Source: Opisthorchis felineus (lineage: Eukaryota; Platyhelminthes; Trematoda; Opisthorchiida; Opisthorchiidae). Taken from it: 64,000 nucleotides of DNA. The notes under the pieces were generated by a model. The model ran no database searches. It had not been told where the DNA came from and worked only from the letters and a program-made list of their open reading frames with translations. A program made the position numbers and the translations under genes. The DNA is taken from contig SJOL01008837.1 of assembly GCA_004794785.1 (NCBI GenBank), forward strand, positions 45,982 through 109,981, read 5' to 3'. Positions 21,831 through 31,912 of this stretch are shown in pieces (positions within the stretch are counted from its first letter, which is position 1; every line of letters starts with the position of its first letter).

Positions 21831-23290
21831 CAGTTATATGGGTTTGTCTGGTATATAGTACTCAGTTGCCAGCACTCAGCTTTTGAAAGCGTTTCGCGCG
21901 TAATTACAAGCTCGTTATAACTAAGAGCTCAGCAGCTTCTACTGTCTAAATACCAAGCGAACGGCCTTGTTGTTTTACCTGTTACATGTAGTTTGACAGT
22001 CTCGCGGAGGTTGTTTTCAATCCTCCTGCCGAACTGGTTCAAACATCTAGGTAATCGTCCTGTCTGAAATTTATTATGTCCCAGATTCGGCAAAACTTGC
22101 GGTTTCAAATGAGTTCCAGGGGAGCCAGGTTTGATGTTAACGTAATTGGTTCAAATATTGCAAGTCAGTTTTCCGATCTGATACCATCAACCATCAGTCT
22201 AGTTCATTTGTGTCATTTATTTCTAAAACAAACTATTTTGTGAAAAAGTCTGTCGACACACAGAAACTACATTTTTCGCCTGTAGGACCAAATTAACTCC
22301 AAAACATTTATGTATATTCCATCCCGCGGTTTTTAATGGACATTTTTGAAATGCCTTCCTGATACTAGTCTCCAGGCTAGGTCTAAATTTTGGGACCAAA
22401 ATAGCCTAAGCTCCACCGGTTACTGAATTCTTTATTGTCATCAAGTTTTCAAAAGGGATTGTGATGAACAGTATCCAGAAGGGTGCAATTGGTCTTGAAC
22501 GAAAATTACGTTCTTCGAAGGCTTCACGCATGCATTCAAGTTAAATCATCAGAAGCGATTTTGGGGCGAATTACTGATTCAGCTGTGGACTGCTGATAGC
22601 CGTACTAACGAAACTGAACGAGATTGCCTATTTTATCATACTTATGTGCAGAGTATTTCCTAATCGTCGAGTTGTGTGAGAGAGAGAGATAAACAAATAC
22701 ATTAGGTTTGTTGCTCCACGGTCCTTTAGAGGACACAATCACAGGTGATTTGCCATAGTCTGGCTTGACGTGGACGATAACTGCAATCGACGACTTCAAA
22801 CAATCTAGTAACTTAATAGAATGAGGTAATCAGAACCACGTGTATAGAACCACTAGCTATTGTGAGACTTCCTGTTTGAACGATGAAGATGTGCACAGTA
22901 ATGAAGCATGGTAATGAAGCTCACTTTTGAAGTTCGCGGGTCTATCCTAAATTTACGTATACACGGAAATAAATAAGGCACAATACACAATACACAAAAT
23001 TGGTGAATGCATCTGAAGCAGCGCTACATATCTGTATGAATACTTTGTCTAGCAAAAGGGCGCTCGAAACCAAGTGCTAATACAAAGTGGGTGTTGTGTC
23101 GCGGTTTCCCTTTTTGTTTTTATCGCTATTTCTGGGGCAGTTTAGCTGACATCGTTCTGGTGGGTCGTGTAAAACATTTTCAGAGGAAGGAGGGAACCTG
23201 TTAACAATGTAAGTCCTAACGTCGATGTCTGGTAGACTGAAAGAAAAAGCTTAATGCCTTCATATTTCCGTCGCAGAGCGTAGTCAGACC
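21831..23290. other. Intergenic, nothing recognised
   Basis: Contains only a short GA run near 22680 and small ACAATAC repeats near 22982. No gene seen. Confidence 0.4.
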
Positions 23291-23294
23291 TTAC

Positions 23295-23387
23295 CTCCAG
23301 ACCACCTCATAATTGGACTTCTTGCAGTATGGAGACCCTTTGTTCTTCGTCTGGCACGCCCCACTTGCTTCCGGGCATGGTTGAACC
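23295..23387 (-). CDS. Candidate small exon, Cys-containing, unidentified
   Basis: On the minus strand an acceptor CCCTGCTTCTTAG and a strong donor GAG|GTAAGG bound a 93-bp open piece that enters one base into a codon and leaves two, so it is a phase-symmetric exon. It encodes about 30 residues with three cysteines (PCPEASGACQ and SPYCKKSNYEVVW). I recognise no domain. Splice-site quality and symmetric phase are the only support. The strand of any gene in this region is unresolved. Confidence 0.3.
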
Positions 23388-24100
23388 CTAAGAAGCAGGG
23401 TTTTCGCCACTGCAGCCCTCAGGGGTTTTGCAGCACTACATGAGTGAACAAGTCGATACAAAGGAGCGATGAACGAGCAAACATTACTGACCGATATGCG
23501 TAAGCGCATCACGAAGCCTGGCTGTTGGTGAACATTACACTGGAAAACGAAAATTGCCACTCCGTTTTTTTCACATATGAATCTGAAGATTGGAAGTGGC
23601 ACCAAATAGCCCTAGGTCATGGTCGGACGTTTAGGTGCCCTTCACAAAACCGGTGATCGCTTCCTGATCTTCCGAGCACTTGGGTTTGCATAATTAGTTA
23701 TAAAAGGGTGGAGCATCCCAAAGCCTGGTTGAAACAACTTAGTGCTGCTGTAAATGAATAGAAAAACCTGAAGGGCCAACAAGCATCATGGATAACCAAG
23801 TTTATGACAAATGCTTTACCGACTCACTAACAAGGTTGATGCTAATAATACCATAAAAAAGCGCGACAATTTTTAGGCTAATTCCACTAGCTGCACTCCT
23901 CTTTGTCCAAGCGTTCATTATGCTTTTGTGGCTCAACTCACCTTTTACATGGATAGTTCTAGCGTCATCCGAATTTTGAATAATTCACTGGGTGGATACG
24001 CGGTCGCTGTCTGCGTTCCCTTGGGATTCCGCATATCCTTTTGGTGTCCTGTTCACTTAATGGGACATACTGACAATGATCTTTGTCGTTCCACCCACAG

Positions 24101-24264
24101 TGTCCCATGTATTTATTCCAACTGCACCTCTAAATTTCACCTGCTGGACTGACCATGAAGTTTCCACACTAAACCGCTCAGTGCATTGGATCTCAAACAA
24201 GCAAATAAATATGACTTCTGAAGAATACCTTTTGCAATGCATAAGGCATGTTACTGATAATTAG
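24101..24264 (+). CDS. Candidate exon with an Ig-like strand pattern
   Basis: A strong acceptor (TTTGTCGTTCCACCCACAG ending at 24100) opens a plus-strand frame of about 54 residues. It reads PTAPLNFTCWTDHE ... RSVHWISNKQ ... EYLLQC, and the Cys, then Trp, then Cys spacing could fit an immunoglobulin-like fold. The frame ends in TAG at 24262, or earlier at a weak donor. No neighbour confirms it, and it may be a chance frame. Confidence 0.28.
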
Positions 24265-24692
24265 TTCATGAGAAACGTTCAGCGTTTGGTACATCAGTGA
24301 GGATGGAATAGTGCACCATGTTTTGAAAGTCATTGTGTGAACATAGTCCGACCGTTAAAGAGTATCCAAGATTTTTTTGACATACAACAATCAAAATTGT
24401 GATTGAGAAGATCGAAATCCATGAACATGAAGTAGTCTGAAAACAGTTAAACAAAAAATGTCACCAGTAAAGTACACGCTCCAATTCTATTGGTTTATCC
24501 AGGTCCCAGCTATAAGACCGAAGGGGTAGTCGGCATTTATTTCAAGTGGAAAACCCGGACATACAAGCCCAAAGTTACGGATTGATCACTTAAGATGTCC
24601 AGCTAGTCTGCGGGAAACAGACATATATCTGCCAATATGTGGGGTGTTGTTGTCAATGTGTTCGTCTCTGTTCGATCGTTGTTCACCTGTAG

Positions 24693-24977
24693 CAACCAAA
24701 GGTGGGTTTACTTTCGCCCGTTAGGAGAAATCACACGAACCTTAGTCGTCCGACCATCCAGAAACAGTTGTTGTCTTTACAAAGTCGCGATAATAGTTTG
24801 AATGTGAATCATGGCTATCTCAGGCCGTTTCCAACTGAAAGTGGAGCGAATCGTCTTTTTGTCTCCAGGCCTCTGAATCACACTTTTTATGATCAATCCA
24901 ACTCAGCTGATGTAGCGTTCTCGAGAAAGATCCGGAAATGCTGTGCTTGGCGAAGGCTTTTTATTCAATCTGGTTAA
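24693..24977 (+). CDS. Candidate exon, unidentified basic protein
   Basis: Preceded by a good acceptor (TTGTTCACCTGTAG ending at 24692), this plus-strand frame starts on a codon boundary and is open for 94 residues to TAA at 24975. It is Arg/Asn/Ser-rich (VRRNHTNLSRPTIQKQ near the start, FSRKIRKCCAWRRLFIQSG at the end). I recognise no family. It could join the exon-like frame at 24101 if the weak GTTACT donor there were used. Low confidence. Confidence 0.3.
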   Translation, partial: QPKVGLLSPVRRNHTNLSRPTIQKQLLSLQSRDNSLNVNHGYLRPFPTESGANRLFVSRPLNHTFYDQSNSADVAFSRKIRKCCAWRRLFIQSG

Positions 24978-25347
24978 CTTTCAAAGTGCAAACGTTCAAC
25001 GTTTCATCGTGCAACGTTCAAGTCCAAATAAGAGCTGTAGTGGCCTTGACAAAACATAAAACGTCCAACGTTGAACTTAATAAACAAGTTACAGACTGTG
25101 TTAATAGGTGGATGAATTAAGGTTATCGCTTTTCTAGATGCTGTCTGTGAAAACTTAATTTTTCCGGAAGTTTCCGTGAATGCAGAGGAATACACTTGAA
25201 GGAGACAGCGTGAATCACAATTAAATGCATCTCTCCGGTGAACGGTGTTTATAGTTTGATTGTACTTTGACCAACTAAAGCACAAATATCATCGTTAGGT
25301 AGAACTTTGACAATGCACTTGCTGGCTTGGTAAGTTTCATTTCAGTG

Positions 25348-25584
25348 TTATCTGCTTATTTCCGAAGGCAAGTAAATCTTCAATGACTCGACAATAATGG
25401 CTTTTACGGTATCCTTTAATGCCAGGCTTTTTTTGCTGTAGTTAAACATCTCTACATCCTCCCAAAAATCAAATACACAATCGTCGTGGCTTTTGGAAAT
25501 TCTTATGCATTGACGAAGGTGATCGTACAAAGTTGCAGGCCAACCTTTGATTGAAAGCTGAAGCTTTCTGCACACCAGTCTTGC
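25348..25584 (-). CDS. Candidate exon resembling part of an RGS domain
   Basis: On the minus strand the acceptor GGATTTCTTACGTAG leads, on a codon boundary, into 78 residues and a stop at 25348. The core DDCVFDFWEDVEMFN resembles the E-N-L-x-FW-x-x-VE-x-F helix of RGS (regulator of G-protein signalling) folds. The following ALKDTVKAIIVESL and YLPSEIS pieces fit the next helix and the loop before the final helices. RGS domains speed GTP hydrolysis on G-alpha subunits, and related folds also occur in GPCR kinases and sorting nexins. The N-terminal helices would have to be in an upstream exon; the frame at 25786-26031 is phase-compatible but its donor is weak. Similarity was judged by eye only. 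Confidence 0.4.
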   Translation of the reverse strand, partial: ARLVCRKLQLSIKGWPATLYDHLRQCIRISKSHDDCVFDFWEDVEMFNYSKKSLALKDTVKAIIVESLKIYLPSEISR

Positions 25585-25785
25585 CTACGTAAGAAATCCT
25601 TATCAGCAATATGATCCAAAGTCTAAAGCAAGATATCTGAAGTGGAAAATGTCTGAACAGAGCTTGAGAATTTTATCTTTTCACCCATTGTGGCTGACAT
25701 GAAGTGGGTTGTATTTGTAATTATACAGGATAAAGCAGCACCCATTTTTTGACAGCATAGAGCCATTCCACATGCTCTGGTATGG

Positions 25786-26031
25786 TCACTCGAGCAGCCA
25801 ACAAGGAGCAACAGTAGATTCGATTGTAACTGGCTGTTTGTCAGTAAGTTTCTGATGAAGTTGTACAAGTGGAGATAGGTTATTGTCAGAGAAAGAAGTA
25901 TAATTCCTATTTTGATCTGCAGTGGAATAAATTGTAAAGCGTTTCATGTAATCCAGATGCTGTAATTTTCTATGCCCATTTCGTCCACCATGGGATATAT
26001 CTGTGTACTCAGACAAACTATGAGTAACGAA
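25786..26031 (-). CDS. Candidate exon, unidentified
   Basis: A good minus-strand acceptor (TAATCATTCTTTGTAG) opens a codon-aligned frame of 81 residues ending at TGA (25786). It is hydrophilic, for example GGRNGHRKLQHLDYMKRF and SFSDNNLSPLVQLHQK, and lies upstream of the RGS-like frame on the same strand. Possible donors inside it (GTTACA, GTTGCT) are weak but in phase with that frame. Unidentified. Confidence 0.3.
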   Translation of the reverse strand, partial: FVTHSLSEYTDISHGGRNGHRKLQHLDYMKRFTIYSTADQNRNYTSFSDNNLSPLVQLHQKLTDKQPVTIESTVAPCWLLE

Positions 26032-27514
26032 CTACAAAGAATGATTAGAACCTCACGAGAGATTAGCACTCCACCTCGGTATTTTTGGAATGTAGTGTTT
26101 CTTGTTACTGCGTAGCCGGCCATAAACATGATTCATCTGCCATTCCAACGGGTTTGAGAACAGACTTCCAATAAATCAGGTTAATCTTGGTGTCTTCATA
26201 GGATAAAGTGCCAAACAGCTTCTATTTTTATGGAACTCCTTCGATCTATAAAGTGCCTACCAGATCACTGCATGATAAAATTTGGGGGAGGTATCAAGAG
26301 GAACATCATCTACAAAAAACGCATTGTTGCGTAATGAAACTTTCTGTCTGAGCTCCATGTACTGCCCAATACACATATGCAGAGAGGTTGATAAAACCTG
26401 CGTGACGCTATACCAATGTCATCAGAACGGTTGGTACATTCACCTTGTTGGCAGATTGTCACCTAAATGCAATGATATAGTTTAGGAAACACGGATGCAT
26501 AGCTTCGTCAATTAGAATAACCATCATTCCTTTTTTAAGGAGAGTATATTTATCTGGCCCTCAAAGCTAAACTGTTTAGGTAGTTTAAGTGGTCCGTCTT
26601 TGTGAAGTACACCAGATCCATGACACAAGCAGTGAAGTGTCACATAGCTTTGCAGTTCCTGTGGTCTAGATAACTTTTTGCCTAGTCACCGCACTAAGCC
26701 CACTGCATCCAGCTCACTTGAAACACTAATTAGAATAAATTATTGAACCTCAGCCTGGAAGGTTGCTTTCCATGTGTTACTTCTTAATAATGGATTCAAC
26801 AGCTTGATTTTACACGTGCTAAGTCCATCGTAACGAGGCGCTTACAGAAATAAAAATAAACCAGTATACACAGAGAGGTAGAAAAAATGATATCATTTAG
26901 CTACTGTATGTTTCTTTTACTGATTCCAAAGCATCTCTTTTCGCTTGCCTTTCAGGTAGTAAATAAATCACCGATGGCTATGATTAAAATTTAGATGAAA
27001 ATTTAGTTGTAGAAAATTTTTTACAGATAATAGATTCATAGAACAATACGAAAAAATTCACCCAATGCTCAGCTATTTCAGGATGGATTATTCGTCGTAC
27101 AGTTTTACAAATGCACGAGATTGCGGTAAAAGTTCTGGAGAATCAAAAAAGTCATGTTTTTAACCGGATTTTGTGAAGCAAAAGCACTAGTCAACCAAAA
27201 ATTTGTGAGAGCAGGTGGAAACCTACTGCTATAAAATCCACACGGAATACCGCCTGTACGAGCGCGTTTGATGTTTAGTTCACAAAAAATAAGTTAGACA
27301 GCTTTCTAACCCAATGCAACTGCTGTGTAAATGCTCCTGTAAAATCTGCACATTCTATCTTTTCAAATAAAAAAATGAAAACTACTGTGTTGAAGGAATA
27401 TGTTTAAGGTGTTTCCAGGGTAAGCCTTAACTTTTTTGTGGGGAGGAGGGTGATACACTAAGTGTTAATGCAGGTGAACGCTTCTCTTGGGCAATTATTC
27501 TAGTGAGCCAACAC

Positions 27515-27575
27515 CAGCGATGGAAGCACTTTACTCTAGTTTTGCCCTTATTAGAGCTCGTCAGCGCTGCATATA
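27515..27575 (-). ncRNA. Hammerhead-like motif of a different subfamily, core mutated
   Basis: Minus strand: CTGACGAG (27564-27557), stem II GCTC-TAATAA-GGGC (pairs with one G-U), then AAAAC where GAAAC is required, then a 3-bp stem III ACT-AG-AGT and a GTA cleavage triplet. The upstream CAGCG can pair with downstream CGCTG as part of stem I. Sequence around the core differs from the 11.8 and 21.4 kb copies, so it represents another subfamily. Confidence 0.5.
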
Positions 27576-27814
27576 CTTGTCCGCGCTAGATTTGACTTCC
27601 GGAGATCCAACATGCAAGGTAAGCATGTTTCCACTGCTTCACTAACTGACACGGGCGCACTTGACTTATCACAAATGAACAAAGCAAATATGACGATGTT
27701 TCTACTATCTTTGAAGTATAATTTTGTGTGGTATCAACACGACATATCACGCATCCACGGAGCATTTCGGCAAGAAAATTACGTCTAATATTTTTAACTG
27801 ATGCGTTGACGCAC

Positions 27815-27959
27815 TGGTGGATTATTGGCATTAGTATGTATATACCACCACAAATTGAAATAATTTGGAAAGTAGTGAAATATATTGCGTGGGATTTCGA
27901 GATAACTAATTAGTGTTACTCTTTTGTCGTCTCCGATTCGGGAAGAAAGTACCATGTTT
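27815..27959 (-). CDS. Candidate exon, unidentified
   Basis: A minus-strand frame from an acceptor ending AATAACAG to a donor CCA|GTGCGT encodes about 48 residues (RVTLISYLEIPRNIFHYF ... LWWYIHTNAN). It is aromatic-rich and does not match a domain I know. The opposite strand also carries an open frame (27924-28214), so strand is uncertain. Confidence 0.22.
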
Positions 27960-28640
27960 CTGTTATTACAGGATAGAAGGAGTCCCTTCAAATTCACATT
28001 CACATTCTGGAAGGTGTCGAAAATGGGGGTCTTTGAAGATAAAACTGCTTCTTTAAAGTATCTGCTAGAAAATACTAAACAAACCTCCGGAGTTTTAACT
28101 TCTTGTTATAGGTTAAGGGATCCGGTTCCTACATTTAATATTTTGTTGTTAAAAACAAAGCGCAAAACGGACGATATCAAGCGTTGCATAAGGTCTATAT
28201 TTTCTAATAAGTGAGTTGGAATGGTAAAAAACTTGCGTAAAATGAATATAAAGAAGTAGGTGCTACCAGCAAGCCATTTATTACAAATGTGTATTATGTG
28301 TGCAACATTTGAACTGACGATGAAAAACGAAAAAATGACCTACCTGTACAGACAGCCAGGTGATTTTAAGTACAAAATAGATGGTCGAATTATATGTCAT
28401 TTAAATTGTCAACTCTGTTGGTTCTAATTCAATGCAGAAAAGAAGGTTTTTTAAATATTTTTCAATTATAACGCAAACAGTTTTTCATACGTGATGTGAC
28501 GCCATGATAGAACTCTATGTAACCGAAGAACTTATGGACAGAATTAAATTACTTCTTTGAAAACCTGCCAGTGTGATATAAGTAATTCCTATCCTGTCTG
28601 GAATCAACTAATGTAAAACAAAATCACAGAACGAAGACAG

Positions 28641-28838
28641 GATTCTTATGTCAAGCGAATAGCAACCCTGTTTAGACTTTCCGAAGTGTTCACTATCGTC
28701 AGGTTGTGGTCTAACACATGGACAGTTGCACAACAACGACTGAATGAAGTTCGCGAACAAGTGAAATTTAATCTTTGTCGCTTAGTTAAATCAACATTAA
28801 AAAAGTTTCCCGCGAACCTCAGAAACCAACTACCATGA
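28641..28838 (+). CDS. Candidate helical exon, unidentified
   Basis: After an acceptor-like ACGAAGACAG the plus strand is open for 65 residues to TGA at 28836. The text alternates hydrophobic and charged residues as in amphipathic helices (LFRLSEVFTIVRLW, QRLNEVREQVKFNLCRLV). There is no ATG near the start, so it would have to be spliced. Unidentified. Confidence 0.28.
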   Translation, partial: DSYVKRIATLFRLSEVFTIVRLWSNTWTVAQQRLNEVREQVKFNLCRLVKSTLKKFPANLRNQLP

Positions 28839-30508
28839 TGTTGTGAAAAGAAAATTCTGCTGTTAATGTAAATATTACAAGTTTGTATCAACCTTTCTCA
28901 GCTGCTGCATGCATGGTGGGGGAAAAATTGCATTCATTCGTGTACTATGTTAGGTGGAAAAATTAACCTGAAATAGATAGGATTGCATTTGCATCGATTT
29001 AAACGTAGCTGCTTTGCAAGTTCTCTATCACTGAATTCGTAAACTTAGGATGTGTATGTGAATTGCCATATTATACATTTGAGTGCAGCGCATTGTACTC
29101 AGCCTACATTTTATTACCAGGAACAAATTACGAGCAGATCTGTAAGTTGATGCTTTTCCTTAGGCCATAGCATTTTGCTGGTAGAAAAAGTGATAATACC
29201 TTATGTTCGGGATGAGTCTTGACTGAGTGTTATTAACAGGTGCTATTCAATTTTGGGCGTTCAATTCAGCAAACTTTTTCAGTGCAAAATACAACCAATC
29301 TAATACATTCACTGTATGTTCAATGAGGTCTTACGATAGCAAGATTAAGATCACAGTTTTATACGTCAAACAACCAGCTTAATTAATAAAGGTGCAACTG
29401 TTAGACAGATAAACTGTAGTCTCAAAATTAATAGCACGATTTTGAGGAGAGTTTTGACATTATTCCACCCTGACTCCGGCTGTTTCAAGAAATATGTTTT
29501 CATATTTCAAAGTGGCGATCTTGGGGCATGATATCTAACTTCCAGGACTTCAGGAGGATTTGTTGTTTTTCACACACTGCAGGAAAACCAATCGATTTGA
29601 ACGGAAAAATGTGGATCATGATAATTGGACCACATTTTCGAAAAATATCAGATTCTGCAGGTTAAAAATGTGAAAAAAATGTTTTTCCATGCAGAATAAG
29701 CAGACTCAAAATGCTCCAGATAATATTGCCCCAGAAATCACCGGACAGCTGAAACGTTATTTGTGTTACTTACGAGGGAAACTAATCACACATCAGGTGG
29801 ATATTTTCCGTTATGCAAGCATCCTTCGAGAACATAATGCGTGAGATATATGCAATTTTAGGGAAATATTTTAGTAATCCGTTATTTGACGGCTAGCACG
29901 CAAGGCAAGTAGAGGAGTTTAAAGTAAATAACACTTTGCTATTTTGCGCGTTAATCGCCTCAAAAAGGCACTCATCTAATGATGCATACTCACCCCCCTG
30001 AGTTCCAAGTTTCACTGATTGATTTAATAGTCTCACCTAGATGTTAATGGTTTGTTTGAGAAAACTGATCAACAAGGCTTGGGGATAAGGTTAATTGAAA
30101 AACGTATTTTTCGATACTGTCTCTTAAAGTTAATGAGTTAGTGCTCACAAAAGTATCTTGAAAATATTACTGCATTTCTCCGGTATACCTTCTGGCGTTG
30201 TCCATAGGTACGGTCAAGGTTAAGAAAACAAGCTGCTTAAGAATAGGATTGTATTCTTGGGGGGGACGCACTCTGATACAATACATCGCAACATAGATCC
30301 TTGTTCCTCAGAAAAACAGAACAACAATCCACACAGCCAAACTTAAATAGATTGCTCCTGGGAAAAAGACTCATTTTTGCAGCCTTATTTATTAATGTAT
30401 GCAGCAGGCCGCACCAACTTTCATAATTTTGAAGTCTTTACAAGATAAAGATTTCGTGTTTCTGTTTGCGGGTCACATGAGCGACCGGAATGTATCTCAT
30501 TAACAATA

Positions 30509-30691
30509 ATGGTATCAAACAAACTCATGGAACAAATCCATTATTTGGCACCGTGTTTCGTCGATCAATATCAACGAGCGTCCCTGATCAAATTTGGTCA
30601 CTTGGTACAGGAAATTCACGAAAAAAGTGCATTTCAAATTTTTCAGGTTTGGGCGAAACTCGGTCACAAACTTGTCGATAACATCGCCTAA
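30509..30691 (+). CDS. Candidate helical exon, unidentified
   Basis: A plus-strand frame of 60 residues (KLMEQIHYLAPCFVDQYQ ... IKFGHLVQEIHEKSAFQIFQ) that is open further upstream of the ATG. It contains a possible in-phase donor CAG|GTTTGG after IFQ. It reads as amphipathic helix and resembles the style of the frame at 28641. No family recognised. Confidence 0.28.
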   Translation: MVSNKLMEQIHYLAPCFVDQYQRASLIKFGHLVQEIHEKSAFQIFQVWAKLGHKLVDNIA

Positions 30692-31765
30692 ATTTCAAAG
30701 CTTGCGCAATTATAACAATTTCCAAAAACAAGAGAGGCAGGTATTGGAGGCCCTTATGAACAGGAGAGCAAATTCTAGGGAATATTTAGCACCTATTTCA
30801 TGTTGCGTAGTAGGTTTTAGTTTGTATACAAGCATCTTAGTTTCCTTCGAACTACAGAAGGCAGAAACTTATTCGAAAACGCAAGCTCGGGTTTAATTCT
30901 AGTTGTCTGTAGTACAGTTCTAGCGCCGTCTGGTTGACAAAACGGATGAGGTGAATGTCCAGTTGTTTGATTCTTACTTGAAAATCGTTTAAAGTAAGTA
31001 AACATTTTGAAATCAAGTTCACCTGGCGACTGCCGCAGCGAAGTGTGGTATGACCATGTGCGACGGACGTTATCCTAAAATTTCCGGATGGCTGGGTTAG
31101 TTTTGTTGGACATACAACTCCCGGATGGTCACAGGTGATTCACACAACGATCTATCCATAAGGCTTTTTGGTATTTTGACGTTTAGCTCACATTTTCGAA
31201 GTCATATAATCAGCATATTGCACGTACATTTTTTCGTTTACGGTGTCGTTGCATGATGAATCACTGAAGTGCATACTGGACTTGCTTCAAAGTGCTCAGA
31301 AAATGTTTACTTAACACAATGTTTGGTGTGGAAAGTCAAGAACACGCCCCCGATGCTGAGGTAAATTAAGGCAAAGAATCAGAAACTGTTACGTATATCA
31401 TTCGGCTTTGCCGTACACCATGATGTGCTTATCAATGGTTGAACGTCCTAAAGAAACGTTTTGCTGATATGTGAATCTTTGGAGTGGCAATTAGGTAACC
31501 AAATATCTGAGAATGTCGCGCTCCGAGTTTTGGTATTTAACTGGAAGCAAAAGTTTACGTCGCGATTTTTCTCATTTATCTTTTGCATCATTTTTGCTTT
31601 GTTAGCATTTTTACAGCCTATTTTCGGAATAAAACTGATAAGATACGAGTTAGTCTGTTTCTTTCTTCCCAAGCCTGTGGAAAGGATTCCCTTAGAGAAT
31701 GTGCAACCAAACATTATGTCTTGAGAAATGAATTATTGAATCAAATATGATTTCAAGAATAGTTT

Positions 31766-31912
31766 TCACACAGTTGCTTCGTTCAGTTTGCTACTTTGAC
31801 GAGAAAGAAGCATCTTTAGATGTTGCCCACTCTGCTGAATTGCATCCACCGCTTCCTTGTGCGTCATGGTATGTGTTGGAACTCCATTAATCTCCACTAT
31901 TTCATCCCCAAT
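31766..31912 (-). CDS. MAGI: MAGI-type scaffold, last exon (second half of PDZ5 and C-terminus)
   Basis: Entered through TCTTCTCCGTTTCAG, this exon starts on a codon boundary, directly continuing the exon ending at 35539. It encodes IGDEIVEINGVPTHTMTHKE, the conserved second half of a PDZ fold, followed by helix B (AVDAIQQSG), the last strand (KMLLSRQ) and a short tail ending SKLNEATV and a TGA stop (31766-31768). The wording closely follows MAGI PDZ5 (IGDEI-EING-x-T-x-x-M-x-H-x-x-A). The protein ends about 10 residues after the domain, shorter than the tails of vertebrate MAGI proteins; an unused donor-like GTAGCA lies just before the end, so a longer isoform is possible. No clear poly(A) signal follows closely. 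Confidence 0.85.
   Translation of the reverse strand: MGDEIVEINGVPTHTMTHKEAVDAIQQSGQHLKMLLSRQSSKLNEATV

Noticed and set aside
31461..31724. Hydrophobic plus-strand frame that looks like a membrane segment
   Set aside because: Lies in the probable 3' UTR of MAGI on the opposite strand in AT-rich sequence; both strands are open here, so chance is likely.
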